Source: Rhodobiaceae bacterium (GTDB taxonomy: Bacteria > Pseudomonadota > Alphaproteobacteria > RS24). From it: a stretch of 47,168 nt of DNA. The notes beneath the pieces were generated by a model. The model ran no database searches and was not told the DNA's origin. It saw nothing but the letters and a program-made list of their open reading frames with translations. Positions 24,865 to 34,888 of this stretch are shown piece by piece (positions within the stretch are counted from its first letter, which is position 1; the number at the start of each line of letters is the position of its first letter). The stretch spans positions 205,618 to 252,785 of the forward strand of contig PBLK01000008.1 of the NCBI GenBank assembly GCA_002721725.1, given 5' to 3'. The translations under genes were made by a program, and so were the position numbers.

Positions 24865-26445
24865 CTAATGGCGAAAATGGCGCATGCCGGTGAACAGCAT
24901 GGCGAGCCCGGCCGCATCGGCGGCGGCGATCACTTCGTCGTCACGAATGGAACCGCCCGGCTGGATAATCGCCGATGCACCGGCTTCCGCCGCGCTCAAC
25001 AGGCCGTCGGCAAATGGGAAAAACGCATCTGAAGCGACCACTGAGCCTGTCGCCAATGGCGCTGATGCGCCGCAGGCTTCGGCTGCATCGGCACTTTTGC
25101 GCGCGGCAATGCGTGAGCTGTCGAGGCGGCTCATTTGTCCCGCTCCAATCCCGACCGTTGCTTGATCTTTAACATAGACAATGGCGTTGGATTTGACATG
25201 CTTGGCGACCCGCCACGCAAATAGTAAATCGGCCATTTCGGCGGAGCTGGGCCGTCTTTTGGTGACGCAGGTCACATCGCCGACATCAATATGACCATTA
25301 TCGCGATTTTGCACCAAATAGCCACCTGCTACATTACGCACGCAGAGGCCGTCATCATGCGGTGCTGGCAGGCCGTCGCTCAGCAATAGGCGCAGATTTT
25401 TTTTACCGGCAATAATCTCGCACGCCGTCTCATCGGCATCAGGCGCGATAATCACTTCGGTGAAAATATCGGTAATGGCGGTGGCGGTTGCGGCATCGAG
25501 TTTTTGATTCATGGCGATAATGCCGCCAAAAGCCGAAACCGGGTCGCAGCGCAACGCTTTGGCAAAAGCATCGGCCGCCGTTTCGCCAAGCGCGACCCCA
25601 CATGGATTTGCGTGTTTGATAATGGCGCAGGCAAAAGCCTCACGGTCGAGCTCACTGACCAGTTCAAAAGCCGCATCCGTGTCATTAATATTATTGAAAG
25701 ACAGCGCTTTTCCTTGGATTTGCCGCGCGGTCGCCACCCCTTTACGGGCCCTGTCACCGGCATAAAAACCGGCCTGTTGGTGCGGGTTTTCGCCATAGCG
25801 CAAAGCTTGGTTGAGCTTGCCGCCAAAAGCCCGATAGGACGGCATGTCAATATCTAGCTCAGCCGCCATCCAATTGGAAATGGCAGCATCGTAGGCGGCG
25901 GTGCGGGCATAGGCTTTTTGCGCCAAGCGACGGCGCAGGACTTGTGTCGTGCCGCCTTCTTCCAGCGCCGCCAGCACGGCATCATAATCATCGCCATCGA
26001 CCAGCACGGCGACATCTTCATGATTTTTCGCCGCTGCGCGGATCATTGCTGGTCCGCCAATATCGATGTTTTCGACGCAAGCGGCATAATCACCGCCGCC
26101 GGCAACGGTTGCCGCAAACGGGTAAAGATTGACGACCAGCAAATCAATCGGGGCAATGCCATGCGTCTGCATGGCCGCTTGATGGTCTTGATTATCGCGT
26201 ATCGCCAACAGCCCGCCATGGACCATCGGGTGCAATGTCTTGACGCGACCATCCATCATCTCGGGAAAGCCGGTCAAGTCGGACACGTCTTTGACCGATA
26301 GGCCGTTTTCCGCCAAAAGTGATGCCGTACCGCCGGTCGATATCAGCTCGACCCCGAGGGCCGATAATTTTTCGGCAAAGGCGACAATGCCGTCCTTATC
26401 GGAAACCGATATGAGGGCGCGGTGAACGGGTTTTACATCAGACAT
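24865..26445 (-). CDS. purH: Bifunctional AICAR transformylase/IMP cyclohydrolase
   Basis: A 526-residue enzyme catalysing the last two steps of IMP synthesis. The N-terminal cyclohydrolase half (residues 1-150, '[18 protein letters not shown]', '[16 protein letters not shown]', '[13 protein letters not shown]') is followed by the transformylase half with '[14 protein letters not shown]', '[13 protein letters not shown]' (catalytic Lys-His pair) and '[10 protein letters not shown]'. Length and all motifs are normal. Ribosome binding site AAAGGAA lies before the ATG at 26445. It lies downstream of the heparinase-like gene by 39 bp on the same strand, an order (rsmB-rpe-heparinase-purH) commonly seen in alphaproteobacteria. 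Confidence 0.98.
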   Translation of the reverse strand: MSDVKPVHRALISVSDKDGIVAFAEKLSALGVELISTGGTASLLAENGLSVKDVSDLTGFPEMMDGRVKTLHPMVHGGLLAIRDNQDHQAAMQTHGIAPIDLLVVNLYPFAATVAGGGDYAACVENIDIGGPAMIRAAAKNHEDVAVLVDGDDYDAVLAALEEGGTTQVLRRRLAQKAYARTAAYDAAISNWMAAELDIDMPSYRAFGGKLNQALRYGENPHQQAGFYAGDRARKGVATARQIQGKALSFNNINDTDAAFELVSELDREAFACAIIKHANPCGVALGETAADAFAKALRCDPVSAFGGIIAMNQKLDAATATAITDIFTEVIIAPDADETACEIIAGKKNLRLLLSDGLPAPHDDGLCVRNVAGGYLVQNRDNGHIDVGDVTCVTKRRPSSAEMADLLFAWRVAKHVKSNAIVYVKDQATVGIGAGQMSRLDSSRIAARKSADAAEACGASAPLATGSVVASDAFFPFADGLLSAAEAGASAIIQPGGSIRDDEVIAAADAAGLAMLFTGMRHFRH

Positions 26446-26484
26446 TTGCTTTCCTTTGCTCTGTCAAAAAATTTCATCATTATG

Positions 26485-28212
26485 TTAGCGCCGCCGCCGC
26501 ACATTTTGGCGACCAGCATAGCGCAAGGCCCAGCGCATTAGCGTATCGCCATGCGCAAGGCGGCCCTGCGCCACCATTTGTTGGCAGCGTTGCGGAATGC
26601 CGCTTTGTCCCATATAGACGCTTTCTTCAATTCTCAGCGCCGCCGTGGCTTCGCTGGCCAATCGAAACTGCCACCCATGCCCGCCGGGCGTCAGCAGCAA
26701 AACTGCATCGCCGCCGCTTTGCAGGCTGGCTTTGACGTGCGGGTGAAGATGAAAACGCAAATGAAACGCCGCCCCCTCGAGCGGGCGGTGGTTCATATCT
26801 GCCAGAAGTAAATCTTCACCGCGAATATCCTCGCCCGCCGCATCTATGAAAAAACGTCGATTATGGCGCACTCCATGTGTTTCTAGAAAAATCGCGTGGC
26901 TGGTTTCCAGCCAAATGCCGCTTTTGTCCTCCACGCGTCGACCGGTCACTTGCCATGCTTCGCCCTTAACGCGCGGCCCCAGCCTTTTGGCAGCTAGTCC
27001 TTGGCGTAAAAACGGGTCGGTCACACCGGCATCAAAAGCCAATGTCGAATGCGCGGCCAGCCCGCGTGCGGCTAGCCGCCAATCGGCACCATGCACCAGA
27101 TTGGGCCCACAATTGACAATCAGCCGGTCGCCGCCATGACTCATTTCAAACGCTAAAGGGGCGGCATGAGCGGCAATAGAATGAGCTCCGCGCGGCGCAT
27201 CGCCGACATCGACCAGCACGCAACTGTCGCCCGCATCGAGGCGCTGGTATCCACTTTTCTGAGCGAAACTGATTGGTTTGGCGGCATTTTCAATGACCGC
27301 GTTAAGCGCCGCCGCATCGCCTTCCAGCCCGCCGTGAAAGACGCCGAGGCGGCCATCCTTATGGCGCAGCATGGCCAATAGGGTTTGCATATTTTGCCGT
27401 GCCGAAATAATCGCTGTGGGCAAGGCGACTTGCCGCGCCTGCAGCACCCCTTCCAGCGCCAAGAGATCGGCCAAAAGATCCGCCAAAAGTGCCGGATTGC
27501 GCGAGGCATGGCCGCCATCGGGGAGAATTTGGCGGCGCATTTCGCGGCCTAATAAATCTATGGCGCGGCGTAAAATTTGACCTTGTTGCGGCAGAGCGCA
27601 TGCCGCCAACGCTAGGCCCAAAGCGCATTGCAAACGCCCAATGCCGTCATCACCCTGTCCGGCCAATTTTTCAAGCCATCGTGTCTGGGCCGAAAAACTT
27701 GTATGAATGCTCGTCAAAGCCTGCCCGTCAAAGCCGCTTTTGACTTGCGATAGTGCTTGCGCCCAGCGCATGAGCCGTCGCCCGACCAAAGCCGGTCGCA
27801 TCGGCGCGCGCTGGTAATGATAGGGGCCGATGGCCCAATGTAATATGGCCTCACGCACCGCCTTATGGCCGCCGCCATCGGCCACGGCCAACACATCGGG
27901 CAACCAGTTAAAATCATGCAGGCTGTCGCGCCAAGTGGGGCTTGGCGGGGCCATGTCAAACGGCGAATGACCCAGGCCGCGTAACACGCCGCCGGGCAGG
28001 GAATAATCACCAGCTAGCCAGCTTTCGCCGCGCAGCGGATTGCCCGGGCGCAAATTGGCCGGATAATCAAACAAGGTCGGTTCATTGGTCCCGCGCCACA
28101 GGCCACGCCCCAAAGGTGAGCGGTAAAAGGCAAATGTCAGGTTTTGGTGCAGCCGAACAATGCTGGCGGAAAGTGTTTCAAAGCGCGAGGCGAGCCGCGC
28201 CGCCCGCGCCAT
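26485..28212 (-). CDS. Heparinase II/III-family protein
   Basis: A 575-residue protein. The N-terminal half is an alpha-toroid-like helical domain ('FDYPANLRPGNPLRGESWLA', 'WRDSLHDFNWLPDVLA', 'GRRLMRWAQAL'). The C-terminal half (about residues 330-550) is the heparinase II/III beta domain ('AAPLAFEMSHGGDRLIVNCG', 'LAAHSTLAFD', 'HNRRFFIDAAGEDIRGED'). Members of this chromosomally conserved group are annotated as polysaccharide lyases by fold, but the substrate is not known, and no signal peptide is seen. It overlaps the rpe stop by one base (TAATG), pointing to translational coupling in the rpe-heparinase-purH run. Confidence 0.88.
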   Translation of the reverse strand: MARAARLASRFETLSASIVRLHQNLTFAFYRSPLGRGLWRGTNEPTLFDYPANLRPGNPLRGESWLAGDYSLPGGVLRGLGHSPFDMAPPSPTWRDSLHDFNWLPDVLAVADGGGHKAVREAILHWAIGPYHYQRAPMRPALVGRRLMRWAQALSQVKSGFDGQALTSIHTSFSAQTRWLEKLAGQGDDGIGRLQCALGLALAACALPQQGQILRRAIDLLGREMRRQILPDGGHASRNPALLADLLADLLALEGVLQARQVALPTAIISARQNMQTLLAMLRHKDGRLGVFHGGLEGDAAALNAVIENAAKPISFAQKSGYQRLDAGDSCVLVDVGDAPRGAHSIAAHAAPLAFEMSHGGDRLIVNCGPNLVHGADWRLAARGLAAHSTLAFDAGVTDPFLRQGLAAKRLGPRVKGEAWQVTGRRVEDKSGIWLETSHAIFLETHGVRHNRRFFIDAAGEDIRGEDLLLADMNHRPLEGAAFHLRFHLHPHVKASLQSGGDAVLLLTPGGHGWQFRLASEATAALRIEESVYMGQSGIPQRCQQMVAQGRLAHGDTLMRWALRYAGRQNVRRRR

Positions 28213-28877
28213 TAAGCCCCCGCGCTGCGCAAGGCGGCAATATTATCGGCATATTTTTCGGGCCCGCCCTGAAAGGTTGCCGTGCCGGCCACCAGCATGG
28301 AAGCGCCGGCGGCAATCACTTTGGCTGCTGTCTCGCGATTGACGCCGCCATCAACCTCCAGCTCAATGTCGCGGCCTGATGCATCAATCATGGCGCGTAA
28401 TGTCTTGATTTTCTCTAGCTGGCTTTCAATGAAACTCTGGCCGCCAAAACCCGGATTGACCGACATGACAAGAATAAGGTCAATATTATCCATCAGATTG
28501 TCGAGCACCGATACTGGCGTGGCCGGATTAAGCGAAATGCCGACTCTGCAACCGGCGGCACGAATGGCTTGCGCCGTGCGATGAGGATGCGGTCCGGCTT
28601 CAGGGTGGAAAGTAATGATTTCGGCGCCAGCCTCGGCAAAGGCGGTGATGTAGGGGTCAACCGGCGCGATCATCAAATGCACGTCTAGAGGTTTGCTGGC
28701 ATGCGGGCGAATGGCTTTTACAACATCAGGGCCGATTGTAAGATTGGGAACAAAATGCCCGTCCATCACATCGACATGGACATAGTCGCAACCCGCTTCG
28801 CAAATCGCGGCCACTTCTTCGCCGAGCCGCGCAAAATCGGCAGAAAGAATGGAAGGAGATATTTTGATGTTGGTCAT
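28212..28877 (-). CDS. rpe: Ribulose-phosphate 3-epimerase
   Basis: A 221-residue TIM barrel interconverting ribulose 5-phosphate and xylulose 5-phosphate in the pentose phosphate and Calvin routes. Family motifs are 'SPSILSADFARLGEEV', 'YVHVDVMDGHFVPNLTIGP' (metal-binding His and Asp), 'PLDVHLMI', 'LILVMSVNPGFGGQSF' and 'LEVDGGVNRETA'. All expected metal ligands are present. It lies between rsmB (140 bp upstream) and the heparinase-like gene, which it overlaps by one base. Confidence 0.98.
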   Translation of the reverse strand: MTNIKISPSILSADFARLGEEVAAICEAGCDYVHVDVMDGHFVPNLTIGPDVVKAIRPHASKPLDVHLMIAPVDPYITAFAEAGAEIITFHPEAGPHPHRTAQAIRAAGCRVGISLNPATPVSVLDNLMDNIDLILVMSVNPGFGGQSFIESQLEKIKTLRAMIDASGRDIELEVDGGVNRETAAKVIAAGASMLVAGTATFQGGPEKYADNIAALRSAGA

Positions 28878-29017
28878 CTGTCTCTCGCCCGTCTCAAAAA
28901 GCCGCTTTCAGCGCGCCATCTGTCTTATTTTTCTGTAAAGGGTTTTGGTTCAAACGACAAGCTTATGCATGGCTTAAACGGCCAAAACGGCGCGCTTATT
29001 CAGAGGTTTTTTCCATT

Positions 29018-30316
29018 TCATCCTTCACCGCCTTTGCGCATTAGCGCCAGATAAAACCCGTCCATATTGTTATCGGGGGTGAAGCGTTTGGTCGGGGCCG
29101 CGGCATCAAGGGTGAAATCATCACGGGCCTCCAGAAAGCTGTCAATTTGCGCTTCGCCTTCCTGCGGCTGCAAAGAACACACACCATAGGCCAGGACCCC
29201 GCCCGGCTTGACCCAATCGGCGGCGCGCGCCAAAAGCTCGGCTTGCAGCTTCATCAGCTTGGCCATAGCGGCGGCACTGCGGTGGCGCAATAAATCGGGG
29301 TGGCGGCGCAGCGTACCGGTGGCGGTGCATGGCGCGTCCAACAGCACGGCGTCATATGCGGCGGGCGCGACCCATTCAAGCGCATCGGCGCTAACCCATT
29401 CGGCCGATAAATTTGTTCGCTTGAGATTATTAGCAAGACGCTGAAGCCGCGTTTTGGATATATCGAGCGCGGTTACTCTGTGACCGGCAGCCGCTAATTG
29501 CAGCGTTTTGCCGCCCGGCGCGGCGCATAAATCCAACACCTCAGCCGGACCGTCCAAAAGAGCGGTCAAAGCCAGCGCCATGTCACCGGCGGCAGCGTTT
29601 TGCACCCAGAAATCACCTTCGGTAAATCCAGCGAGTTTGGTTATATTTGTGCCTTCAGCAAGGCGGATATGGGTCGGGCTGACGCTTTGTCCCTCATATT
29701 GCGCGCCATGTTGCGCTAGCCAGTCTCTGGCGGCGCTGGTATTTTTGAAACATAAATCAAGCGGCGGTGGGTTCGCCAATGTTGCGGCGATGGCGGCGGT
29801 TTTCTCGGCCCCGTAAAATGCCTGCCAATTGGTGCGCAGCCAATCGGGAATATTGGCCAGCGGGTCGAGCGCCGGCACAGTGCCGATTTCTTGCGCGCGC
29901 GCAATATTGCGCAGCACAGCGTTAATCAATCCGCGATAGGGCTGTTCGCGCCGCCCTGTGGCGGCCACGGTTTCGTGCAAAGCGGCGTGGGCGGGTACAT
30001 TCATATAGAGAAGCTGTGCTGCTCCGATGAATAAAAGCGGCTTCGCCAGACTCTGTTTGGGCGGCATTTTTTTGATATAGGATTTCAAGAGATCTTCAAT
30101 CTCGCCATAGTGCCTGAGCGCCGCCTGCCCTATTGCATCGGCCAGATTGCGCTCGCTATCGTTTAAATCGCTCAGTTTGTCGCGCGCTTCATCAAGTGTT
30201 TTGCCGCGCATAATGGCCCCCAATAGGGCGGCCGCGGCGCGCCGCGTGTTGGTTTTGCCTCGCCCTTTATGGTGGTGTTTGCCGGTTTTGCGCGGCTCTT
30301 GTGCTTGCGAACTCAT
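29018..30316 (-). CDS. rsmB: 16S rRNA m5C methyltransferase RsmB/Fmu family
   Basis: The ATG at 30316 gives 432 residues. The N-terminal NusB-like RNA-binding domain (about 20-150, 'SERNLADAIGQAALRHYGEI', 'LYMNVPAHAALHETVAA', 'RGLINAVLRNIAR') is followed by the SAM domain with 'VLDLCAAPGGKTLQLA', 'LLDAPCTATGTLRRHPDL' and 'GVCSLQPQEGE', holding the two Cys used by m5C RNA methyltransferases. The basic, Lys/Gly-rich start ('KTGKHHHKGRGKTNTRRAAA') is common in alphaproteobacterial forms. A longer frame up to 30478 overlaps the divergent DUF1674 gene and is rejected. Confidence 0.95.
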   Translation of the reverse strand: MSSQAQEPRKTGKHHHKGRGKTNTRRAAAALLGAIMRGKTLDEARDKLSDLNDSERNLADAIGQAALRHYGEIEDLLKSYIKKMPPKQSLAKPLLFIGAAQLLYMNVPAHAALHETVAATGRREQPYRGLINAVLRNIARAQEIGTVPALDPLANIPDWLRTNWQAFYGAEKTAAIAATLANPPPLDLCFKNTSAARDWLAQHGAQYEGQSVSPTHIRLAEGTNITKLAGFTEGDFWVQNAAAGDMALALTALLDGPAEVLDLCAAPGGKTLQLAAAGHRVTALDISKTRLQRLANNLKRTNLSAEWVSADALEWVAPAAYDAVLLDAPCTATGTLRRHPDLLRHRSAAAMAKLMKLQAELLARAADWVKPGGVLAYGVCSLQPQEGEAQIDSFLEARDDFTLDAAAPTKRFTPDNNMDGFYLALMRKGGEG

Positions 30317-30368
30317 GTCGCGGTTACACCATCTTGGCAAGCCGCCCGCAAGCCCCCATCTTTTGGTT

Positions 30369-30557
30369 ATGGAAAAGTCCGATAAGACAGAGTCAGAAAA
30401 ACGCCAAGCGGCGCAACAAGCTGCTTTGAAAGAAGCCGAACAGCGCCGCGCCGCCTTGACCCCTGGCCCGCGCCCCAAAGAACAGGGCGGGCAAGAAGGC
30501 CCGGAGCCGACGCGCTATGGCGATTGGGAAAAAGCCGGCATTGTCTCTGATTTTTGA
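30369..30557 (+). CDS. DUF1674 protein, SDHAF4-like succinate dehydrogenase assembly factor
   Basis: A 62-residue protein: a charged N-terminal helix followed by 'GGQEGPEPTRYGDWEKAG', the near-invariant tail of DUF1674/SDHAF4 proteins, and a terminal 'SDF'. In mitochondria SDHAF4 binds the flavinylated SdhA subunit and helps its assembly; a bacterial role is inferred by homology. The ATG at 30369 was picked because everything upstream in the long open frame is antisense to rsmB. It is divergent from rsmB with a 52-bp gap, a conserved alphaproteobacterial arrangement. Confidence 0.9.
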   Translation: MEKSDKTESEKRQAAQQAALKEAEQRRAALTPGPRPKEQGGQEGPEPTRYGDWEKAGIVSDF

Positions 30558-30698
30558 CTTACTGTTTACGATTTTAGCTCTCAACGACGCCCCGCCCGTG
30601 CCTTGCGCCTCCGTCTGGATGAAAGACCGCTTTGGGTCTTGAGCTTTAGGGTGAGGTTCGCCTAGAATTTCTTTGGGCATCACTTGGGGGAGGATGTC

Positions 30699-31835
30699 AT
30701 GGTCGAAATTTCAGGTCAGTGCGAAGCGCGCTTCAACGCGGTTAAGGACCGGATGGCCCAATCAATTGCCGCGGGCGATGACATTGGTGCGTCATTTGCC
30801 GTTTCGCTTGACGGCGAGATGGTGGTCGATCTTTGGGGTGGCACTCTGGATGCGGAAGGCACGCAAGCTTGGCAGCAAGACACCATCGTCAATGTTTATT
30901 CAACCACCAAGCCTATGTCTTTTCTATGCGTGCTGGTTTTGGCAAGCCGCGGGCTTCTGGATTTTGATGAAAATGTCGCGCATTACTGGCCCGAATTTGC
31001 CGAAAACGGCAAAGAAGAGGTTAAAGTCTGGCATGTGATGGATCATGCCGCCGGCCTGTCGGGCATGGATGTCATGGTCACGCCAGAAGAAATGTATGAT
31101 TGGGATAAGGTGACCGGTCTGTTGGCGGCACAAGCGCCGTGGTGGGAGCCGGGCAGCGCGGTCGGCTATCATGCCATTACGCAAGGCTATTTAATCGGTG
31201 AAATTACCCGCCGCATTAGCGGCAAAACATTGGGACAGTTTTTCCGCGATGAGATTGCCACGCCGCTTGGCGCCGATTTCCATATCGGCGTGCCAGATAG
31301 TGAATTTTCGCGCATCGGCAATCTGACACCTTTTGGCGATGGTGAAGCCGAAGCGATTGCTGACAGCGCGTCGATCGCCGCGCGCACATTTCGTAGCCCT
31401 TTCTCACCTGCCCGATACAGTTGGACTGATGATTTCCGCCGCGCCGAATTACCCGCTTTGAACGGGCATGGCAATGCCCGTTCAGTGGTGCGCACCCACA
31501 CACCTTTGGCCTGTGGCGGTAGCGCTTTCGGGGTTGATTTAGTTTCTCCTCAAATGGCCAAAGCGGTCATGACACCGCGCATTTCGGGCCATGATATGGT
31601 GCTGCAAATCCCTGTCCAATTCGGGCTAGGCTACGGCATTGTGTCTGATGATGTGCCGTTGGCACCGAATAAAAACACCTGTTTTTGGGGCGGCTGGGGC
31701 GGCTCGCTGTTAGTGGTTGACCAAGATGCGCGCCTGTGCGCGTCATTCGTTATGAATAAAATGGGCCAAGGCACGACCGGCGATATGCGCGCCATCAGCC
31801 TGTTGCGCACCGTGTTTGCCGTGCTCGCCGATTAG
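30699..31835 (+). CDS. Serine hydrolase of the class C beta-lactamase/EstB type
   Basis: A 378-residue protein with the serine beta-lactamase-like fold. The nucleophile motif SxxK is 'YSTTKP' (Ser68, Lys71), the Tyr motif is 'VGYHAITQGYLIGEI' (YxN becomes Tyr-His-Ala, a known esterase variant), and the third motif near the end is 'CFWGGWGGSLLVVD' rather than KTG. The pattern fits esterases such as EstB or LACTB-like hydrolases rather than an antibiotic-degrading enzyme. There is no signal peptide, which also argues against a resistance role. Start chosen at the ATG 30699 with gggggagg (30686-30693). Confidence 0.88.
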   Translation: MVEISGQCEARFNAVKDRMAQSIAAGDDIGASFAVSLDGEMVVDLWGGTLDAEGTQAWQQDTIVNVYSTTKPMSFLCVLVLASRGLLDFDENVAHYWPEFAENGKEEVKVWHVMDHAAGLSGMDVMVTPEEMYDWDKVTGLLAAQAPWWEPGSAVGYHAITQGYLIGEITRRISGKTLGQFFRDEIATPLGADFHIGVPDSEFSRIGNLTPFGDGEAEAIADSASIAARTFRSPFSPARYSWTDDFRRAELPALNGHGNARSVVRTHTPLACGGSAFGVDLVSPQMAKAVMTPRISGHDMVLQIPVQFGLGYGIVSDDVPLAPNKNTCFWGGWGGSLLVVDQDARLCASFVMNKMGQGTTGDMRAISLLRTVFAVLAD

Positions 31836-32059
31836 CGCGTCAATTTTCAATTCAACCACAGGGTGCTGGCGGGGCATCAGTAATCGCGTTAACTTATTTT
31901 AGCCTACATTTTTATGGAACCGGAGAATAGGCCGTAGTTCGGGTCTCAGCCCATTGCAAAACCCGCGAGGGAAATAGGCAGGACATCTCTGGACTCAAAG
32001 AATGTGGCCCGACCCGACACGCATGTAGGGTTGAGGCCGAAAGCTGAGGGGGTTTGAAA
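31836..32059 (+). other. Intergenic region, possibly a structured leader of the nuclease gene
   Basis: These 224 bases are non-coding in my reading. A possible promoter (TTAACT around 31890) would give a long leader. Within it CGGGTC and GACCCG, flanked by GGCC on both outer sides, can nest into a long-range stem ending about 20 bases before the nuclease ATG. I cannot match it to a known riboswitch or RNA family. Confidence 0.25.
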
Positions 32060-32491
32060 ATGCGCGTTTTGAGTGTGATTTGTGTTTTAAGTTTGTTGCC
32101 GCTGATAAGCGTCGCGCAGGCCAAACAGGTTCTGCCCGGCCCGTTTCCCTTTGAGCTTGTCGAGGTGATTGACGGCGATACATTTCGCGCCCGTGTCGAT
32201 ATTTGGCTCGGCCAAAGCGTTACGGTGAGAGTGCGGCTGAAGGGTGTTGATACGCCTGAGATGGAAGGCAAATGCGCGGCGGAGAAAAAACTGGCGCGGC
32301 AAGCGAAAGCCTTTGCCGAAAACTGGTTCAAAAAAAACCAAGCGCAATTGGTCAATGTCCATTATGGCACATATGCGGGGCGCGTGCTGGCCACGGCGCA
32401 AATCAAAAACGGCGAAAGCCTGTCGGCCGCACTTTTGGCTGAAAATCTCGCCAAGCCTTATCGCGGGCGGCGCGCCCAATGGTGCGACTGA
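32060..32491 (+). CDS. Secreted thermonuclease-family (SNase) protein
   Basis: The ATG at 32060 (ribosome binding site gaggggg, 32046-32052) gives 143 residues with a signal peptide ending near 'ISVAQA'. The staphylococcal-nuclease fold follows: 'ELVEVIDGDTFRARV' (metal-binding Asp), 'VTVRVRLKGVDTPEMEGKC' (catalytic Arg) and 'YGTYAGRVLATAQI' (second Arg). Expected product: a periplasmic or secreted nuclease, although many such small proteins have no proven activity. The two Cys ('GKC' and the final 'QWCD') may form a disulfide. Its stop codon abuts the acs stop from the other strand with no base between. Confidence 0.88.
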   Translation: MRVLSVICVLSLLPLISVAQAKQVLPGPFPFELVEVIDGDTFRARVDIWLGQSVTVRVRLKGVDTPEMEGKCAAEKKLARQAKAFAENWFKKNQAQLVNVHYGTYAGRVLATAQIKNGESLSAALLAENLAKPYRGRRAQWCD

Positions 32492-34438
32492 TTAACTGGC
32501 GCGGTTCTGCCTGTTGTCGATAAGGTCATCGACTACGGCCGGGTCGGCCAATGTCGAGGTATCGCCCATATTGGAAAAATCGTCTTCGGCAATTTTTCTG
32601 AGAATGCGGCGCATGATTTTGCCCGAGCGTGTTTTCGGGAGCCCGGGAGCAAATTGAATAAGGTCGGGCGATGCGATCGGGCCAATCTCTTTTCTAACCC
32701 AGTTGATCAGCTCGGCTTTCAAAGCCTCATCACCCGTGAGGCCGGCATTCAAGGTGACATAGCAATAAATGCCCTGCCCTTTAATATCGTGTGGATAGCC
32801 GACCACAGCCGCTTCGGCCACTTGCGCGTGCGCTACCAAAGCGCTTTCGACCTCTGCTGTGCCGAGGCGGTGGCCGGAGATATTCAGCACATCATCGACG
32901 CGGCCGGTAATCCAATAATAGCCGTCTTCGTCGCGGCGACAGCCATCGCCGGTGAAATAAGTGCCAGGATATTGAGAGAAATAAGTTTCGATAAAGCGCT
33001 TATGATCGCCATAGACGGTGCGCATTTGCCCGGGCCAGCTATCGGTAAGGCATAAATTGCCCGAAGCCGCCCCCGTTAGTTCCTTGCCATCTGCATCGAC
33101 CAGCATCGGTTTGACGCCAAAGAAAGGCCGTGTTGCGGAGCCGGGCTTCAGCTTGGTGGCGCCTGGCAAGGGGGTGATGAGAATGCCTCCAGTTTCGGTT
33201 TGCCACCATGTGTCGACAATTGGGCTCTTGCCTTCGCCGACGACATTATAATACCACAGCCAAGCTTCGGGATTAATCGGTTCACCGACCGACCCGAGCA
33301 GGCGTAAGCTGTCGCGCTTGGTCGCTTTAACTGGCCCGTCGCCTTCACGCATCAGCGCGCGCAAAGCGGTCGGTGCAGTGTAAAAAATATTGACTTGGTG
33401 ATTGTCGCACCCCCGCCAAAAGCGCGAATTGTCAGGGTAATTCGGCACGCCTTCAAACATTAAGGTGGTCGCGCCATTGGCCAGCGGCCCATAGACAATA
33501 TAAGAGTGTCCGGTCACCCAGCCGACATCCGCGGTGCACCAATAAATATCGCCGTCTTTATAATCAAACACGTACTGATGCGTCATGGAGGCATAGACCA
33601 TATAGCCGCCGGTCGTGTGCAGCACGCCTTTCGGCTTGCCGGTCGAGCCGGAGGTATAGAGAATGAAAAGCGGGTCTTCGGCACTCATTTCTTCAGCCGG
33701 ACAATCATTGTCGGCTTTTTCTTTTTCTTGGTGATACCAGACATCGCGCCCGTCTTGCATGGCCACGCCAGCGCCGGTGCGCTCAACAACAATTACGCTG
33801 GTGACATCGGGGCATTGGGCCAGCGCTGCATCGGTATTGGCTTTCAATGGAATCTTTTTGCCGCCGCGCACCCCTTCATCGGCGGTAATGACGCAGCTGC
33901 TGTCGCAATCGAGAATGCGCCCCGCCAAAGCGTCGGGCGAGAAGCCGCCAAACACCACGGAGTGCACCGCGCCAATGCGCGCGCAAGCCAGCATGGCATA
34001 AGTGGCCTCGGGTATCATCGGCATATAAATGGTGACGCGGTCGCCTTTGGCGACGCCCTGCGCCTTCAGCACATTGGCAAATTTGCAAACGTCTTCATGC
34101 AATTGACGATAGGTGATTTTGGCGTCTTGGTCGGGTTCATCACCCTCCCAAATAATCGCCACTTGGTCGCCGCGCGCCTCGACATGACGGTCAACGCAAT
34201 TGACGCAGGCGTTTAATGTGCCGTCCTCATACCATTTAATGGAGACATCGTCGTTGCCGTAATGGGTGTTTTTGATTTTTGTGTAGGGTTTTATCCAATC
34301 AATGCGGCGGCCGTGCTCGGCCCAAAAGCCTTCCGCATCGCCAATACTGCGTGCATACATGTCTTGATATTGCGCGTCATCCACCAGCGCCTTATCGGCG
34401 ACCGCCTGCGGCACTTCAAAAACCTGCTCGTCTGACAT
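32492..34438 (-). CDS. acs: Acetyl-CoA synthetase
   Basis: A 648-residue AMP-forming acetate-CoA ligase. Motifs are '[18 protein letters not shown]' (ATP-binding P-loop), '[19 protein letters not shown]', '[20 protein letters not shown]' and the C-terminal '[14 protein letters not shown]', where Lys607 is the site that protein acetyltransferases modify in other bacteria. The length is that of the standard enzyme. The ATG at 34438 has gagggag just upstream; the longer frame to 34495 adds no conserved sequence. It lies 72 bp after the Rieske gene and may be the last gene of the gpsA run. It allows growth on acetate or recycling of acetate. Confidence 0.98.
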   Translation of the reverse strand: MSDEQVFEVPQAVADKALVDDAQYQDMYARSIGDAEGFWAEHGRRIDWIKPYTKIKNTHYGNDDVSIKWYEDGTLNACVNCVDRHVEARGDQVAIIWEGDEPDQDAKITYRQLHEDVCKFANVLKAQGVAKGDRVTIYMPMIPEATYAMLACARIGAVHSVVFGGFSPDALAGRILDCDSSCVITADEGVRGGKKIPLKANTDAALAQCPDVTSVIVVERTGAGVAMQDGRDVWYHQEKEKADNDCPAEEMSAEDPLFILYTSGSTGKPKGVLHTTGGYMVYASMTHQYVFDYKDGDIYWCTADVGWVTGHSYIVYGPLANGATTLMFEGVPNYPDNSRFWRGCDNHQVNIFYTAPTALRALMREGDGPVKATKRDSLRLLGSVGEPINPEAWLWYYNVVGEGKSPIVDTWWQTETGGILITPLPGATKLKPGSATRPFFGVKPMLVDADGKELTGAASGNLCLTDSWPGQMRTVYGDHKRFIETYFSQYPGTYFTGDGCRRDEDGYYWITGRVDDVLNISGHRLGTAEVESALVAHAQVAEAAVVGYPHDIKGQGIYCYVTLNAGLTGDEALKAELINWVRKEIGPIASPDLIQFAPGLPKTRSGKIMRRILRKIAEDDFSNMGDTSTLADPAVVDDLIDNRQNRAS

Positions 34439-34510
34439 GACAAACTCCCTCATTTTTACAGCTGGAGAGTAGAATAGGAGTGGCGCGTCTTGCAAGCCCG
34501 CGTCAGACCC

Positions 34511-34888
34511 TCACTCGGTTTCGGGCGACAGATAAATACGGCCGTCGCGCAGCTTAAGCGTGATGGCTTGCAGGCTTTGGCCCTTGCAGGGCCCGGTGAA
34601 ACACGCGCCGTCAAAGCTAAAGCGCGCGCCATGTGCCGAGCAAATCAGCGCCGTGCCATCGGCGCTTAAAAAACGATCGGGAAAAGTTTCCAACGGCAGC
34701 CCCATATGCGGGCATTGATTAACAAACCCCGTGAGCGCGTCGCCGCGCCGCCATATGATGACCTCAAGTTTTTCGTCATCATCGCCACCGTAAAGGGTAA
34801 AGCCGCGAGCTGCATTGTGCGGCATTTCGGCCAGCCTACAAATTTCCTGGGCCGCATCGGGCCGCCAAGCGGGCGCGGTTTTAGGCAT
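34511..34888 (-). CDS. Rieske [2Fe-2S] ferredoxin-like protein
   Basis: A 125-residue soluble protein with one Rieske domain. Cluster ligands are in 'VNQCPHMGLPLE' (Cys-x-His) and 'LICSAHGARFSFDG' (Cys-x2-His). The first loop is CPHMG and the second CSAHG; the Pro-rich loop 'GPCKGQSLQAITLKL' follows. Small stand-alone Rieske proteins carry electrons for dioxygenases or have unassigned roles; no oxygenase lies near. Its ATG lies inside the end of the EVE gene (8-bp overlap), so the two are co-translated. Confidence 0.9.
   Translation of the reverse strand: MPKTAPAWRPDAAQEICRLAEMPHNAARGFTLYGGDDDEKLEVIIWRRGDALTGFVNQCPHMGLPLETFPDRFLSADGTALICSAHGARFSFDGACFTGPCKGQSLQAITLKLRDGRIYLSPETE

Noticed and set aside
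30699-31835. Antibiotic-resistance beta-lactamase
   Set aside because: There is no signal peptide, the Tyr motif is Tyr-His-Ala rather than YxN, and KTG is absent; an esterase-like serine hydrolase is more likely.
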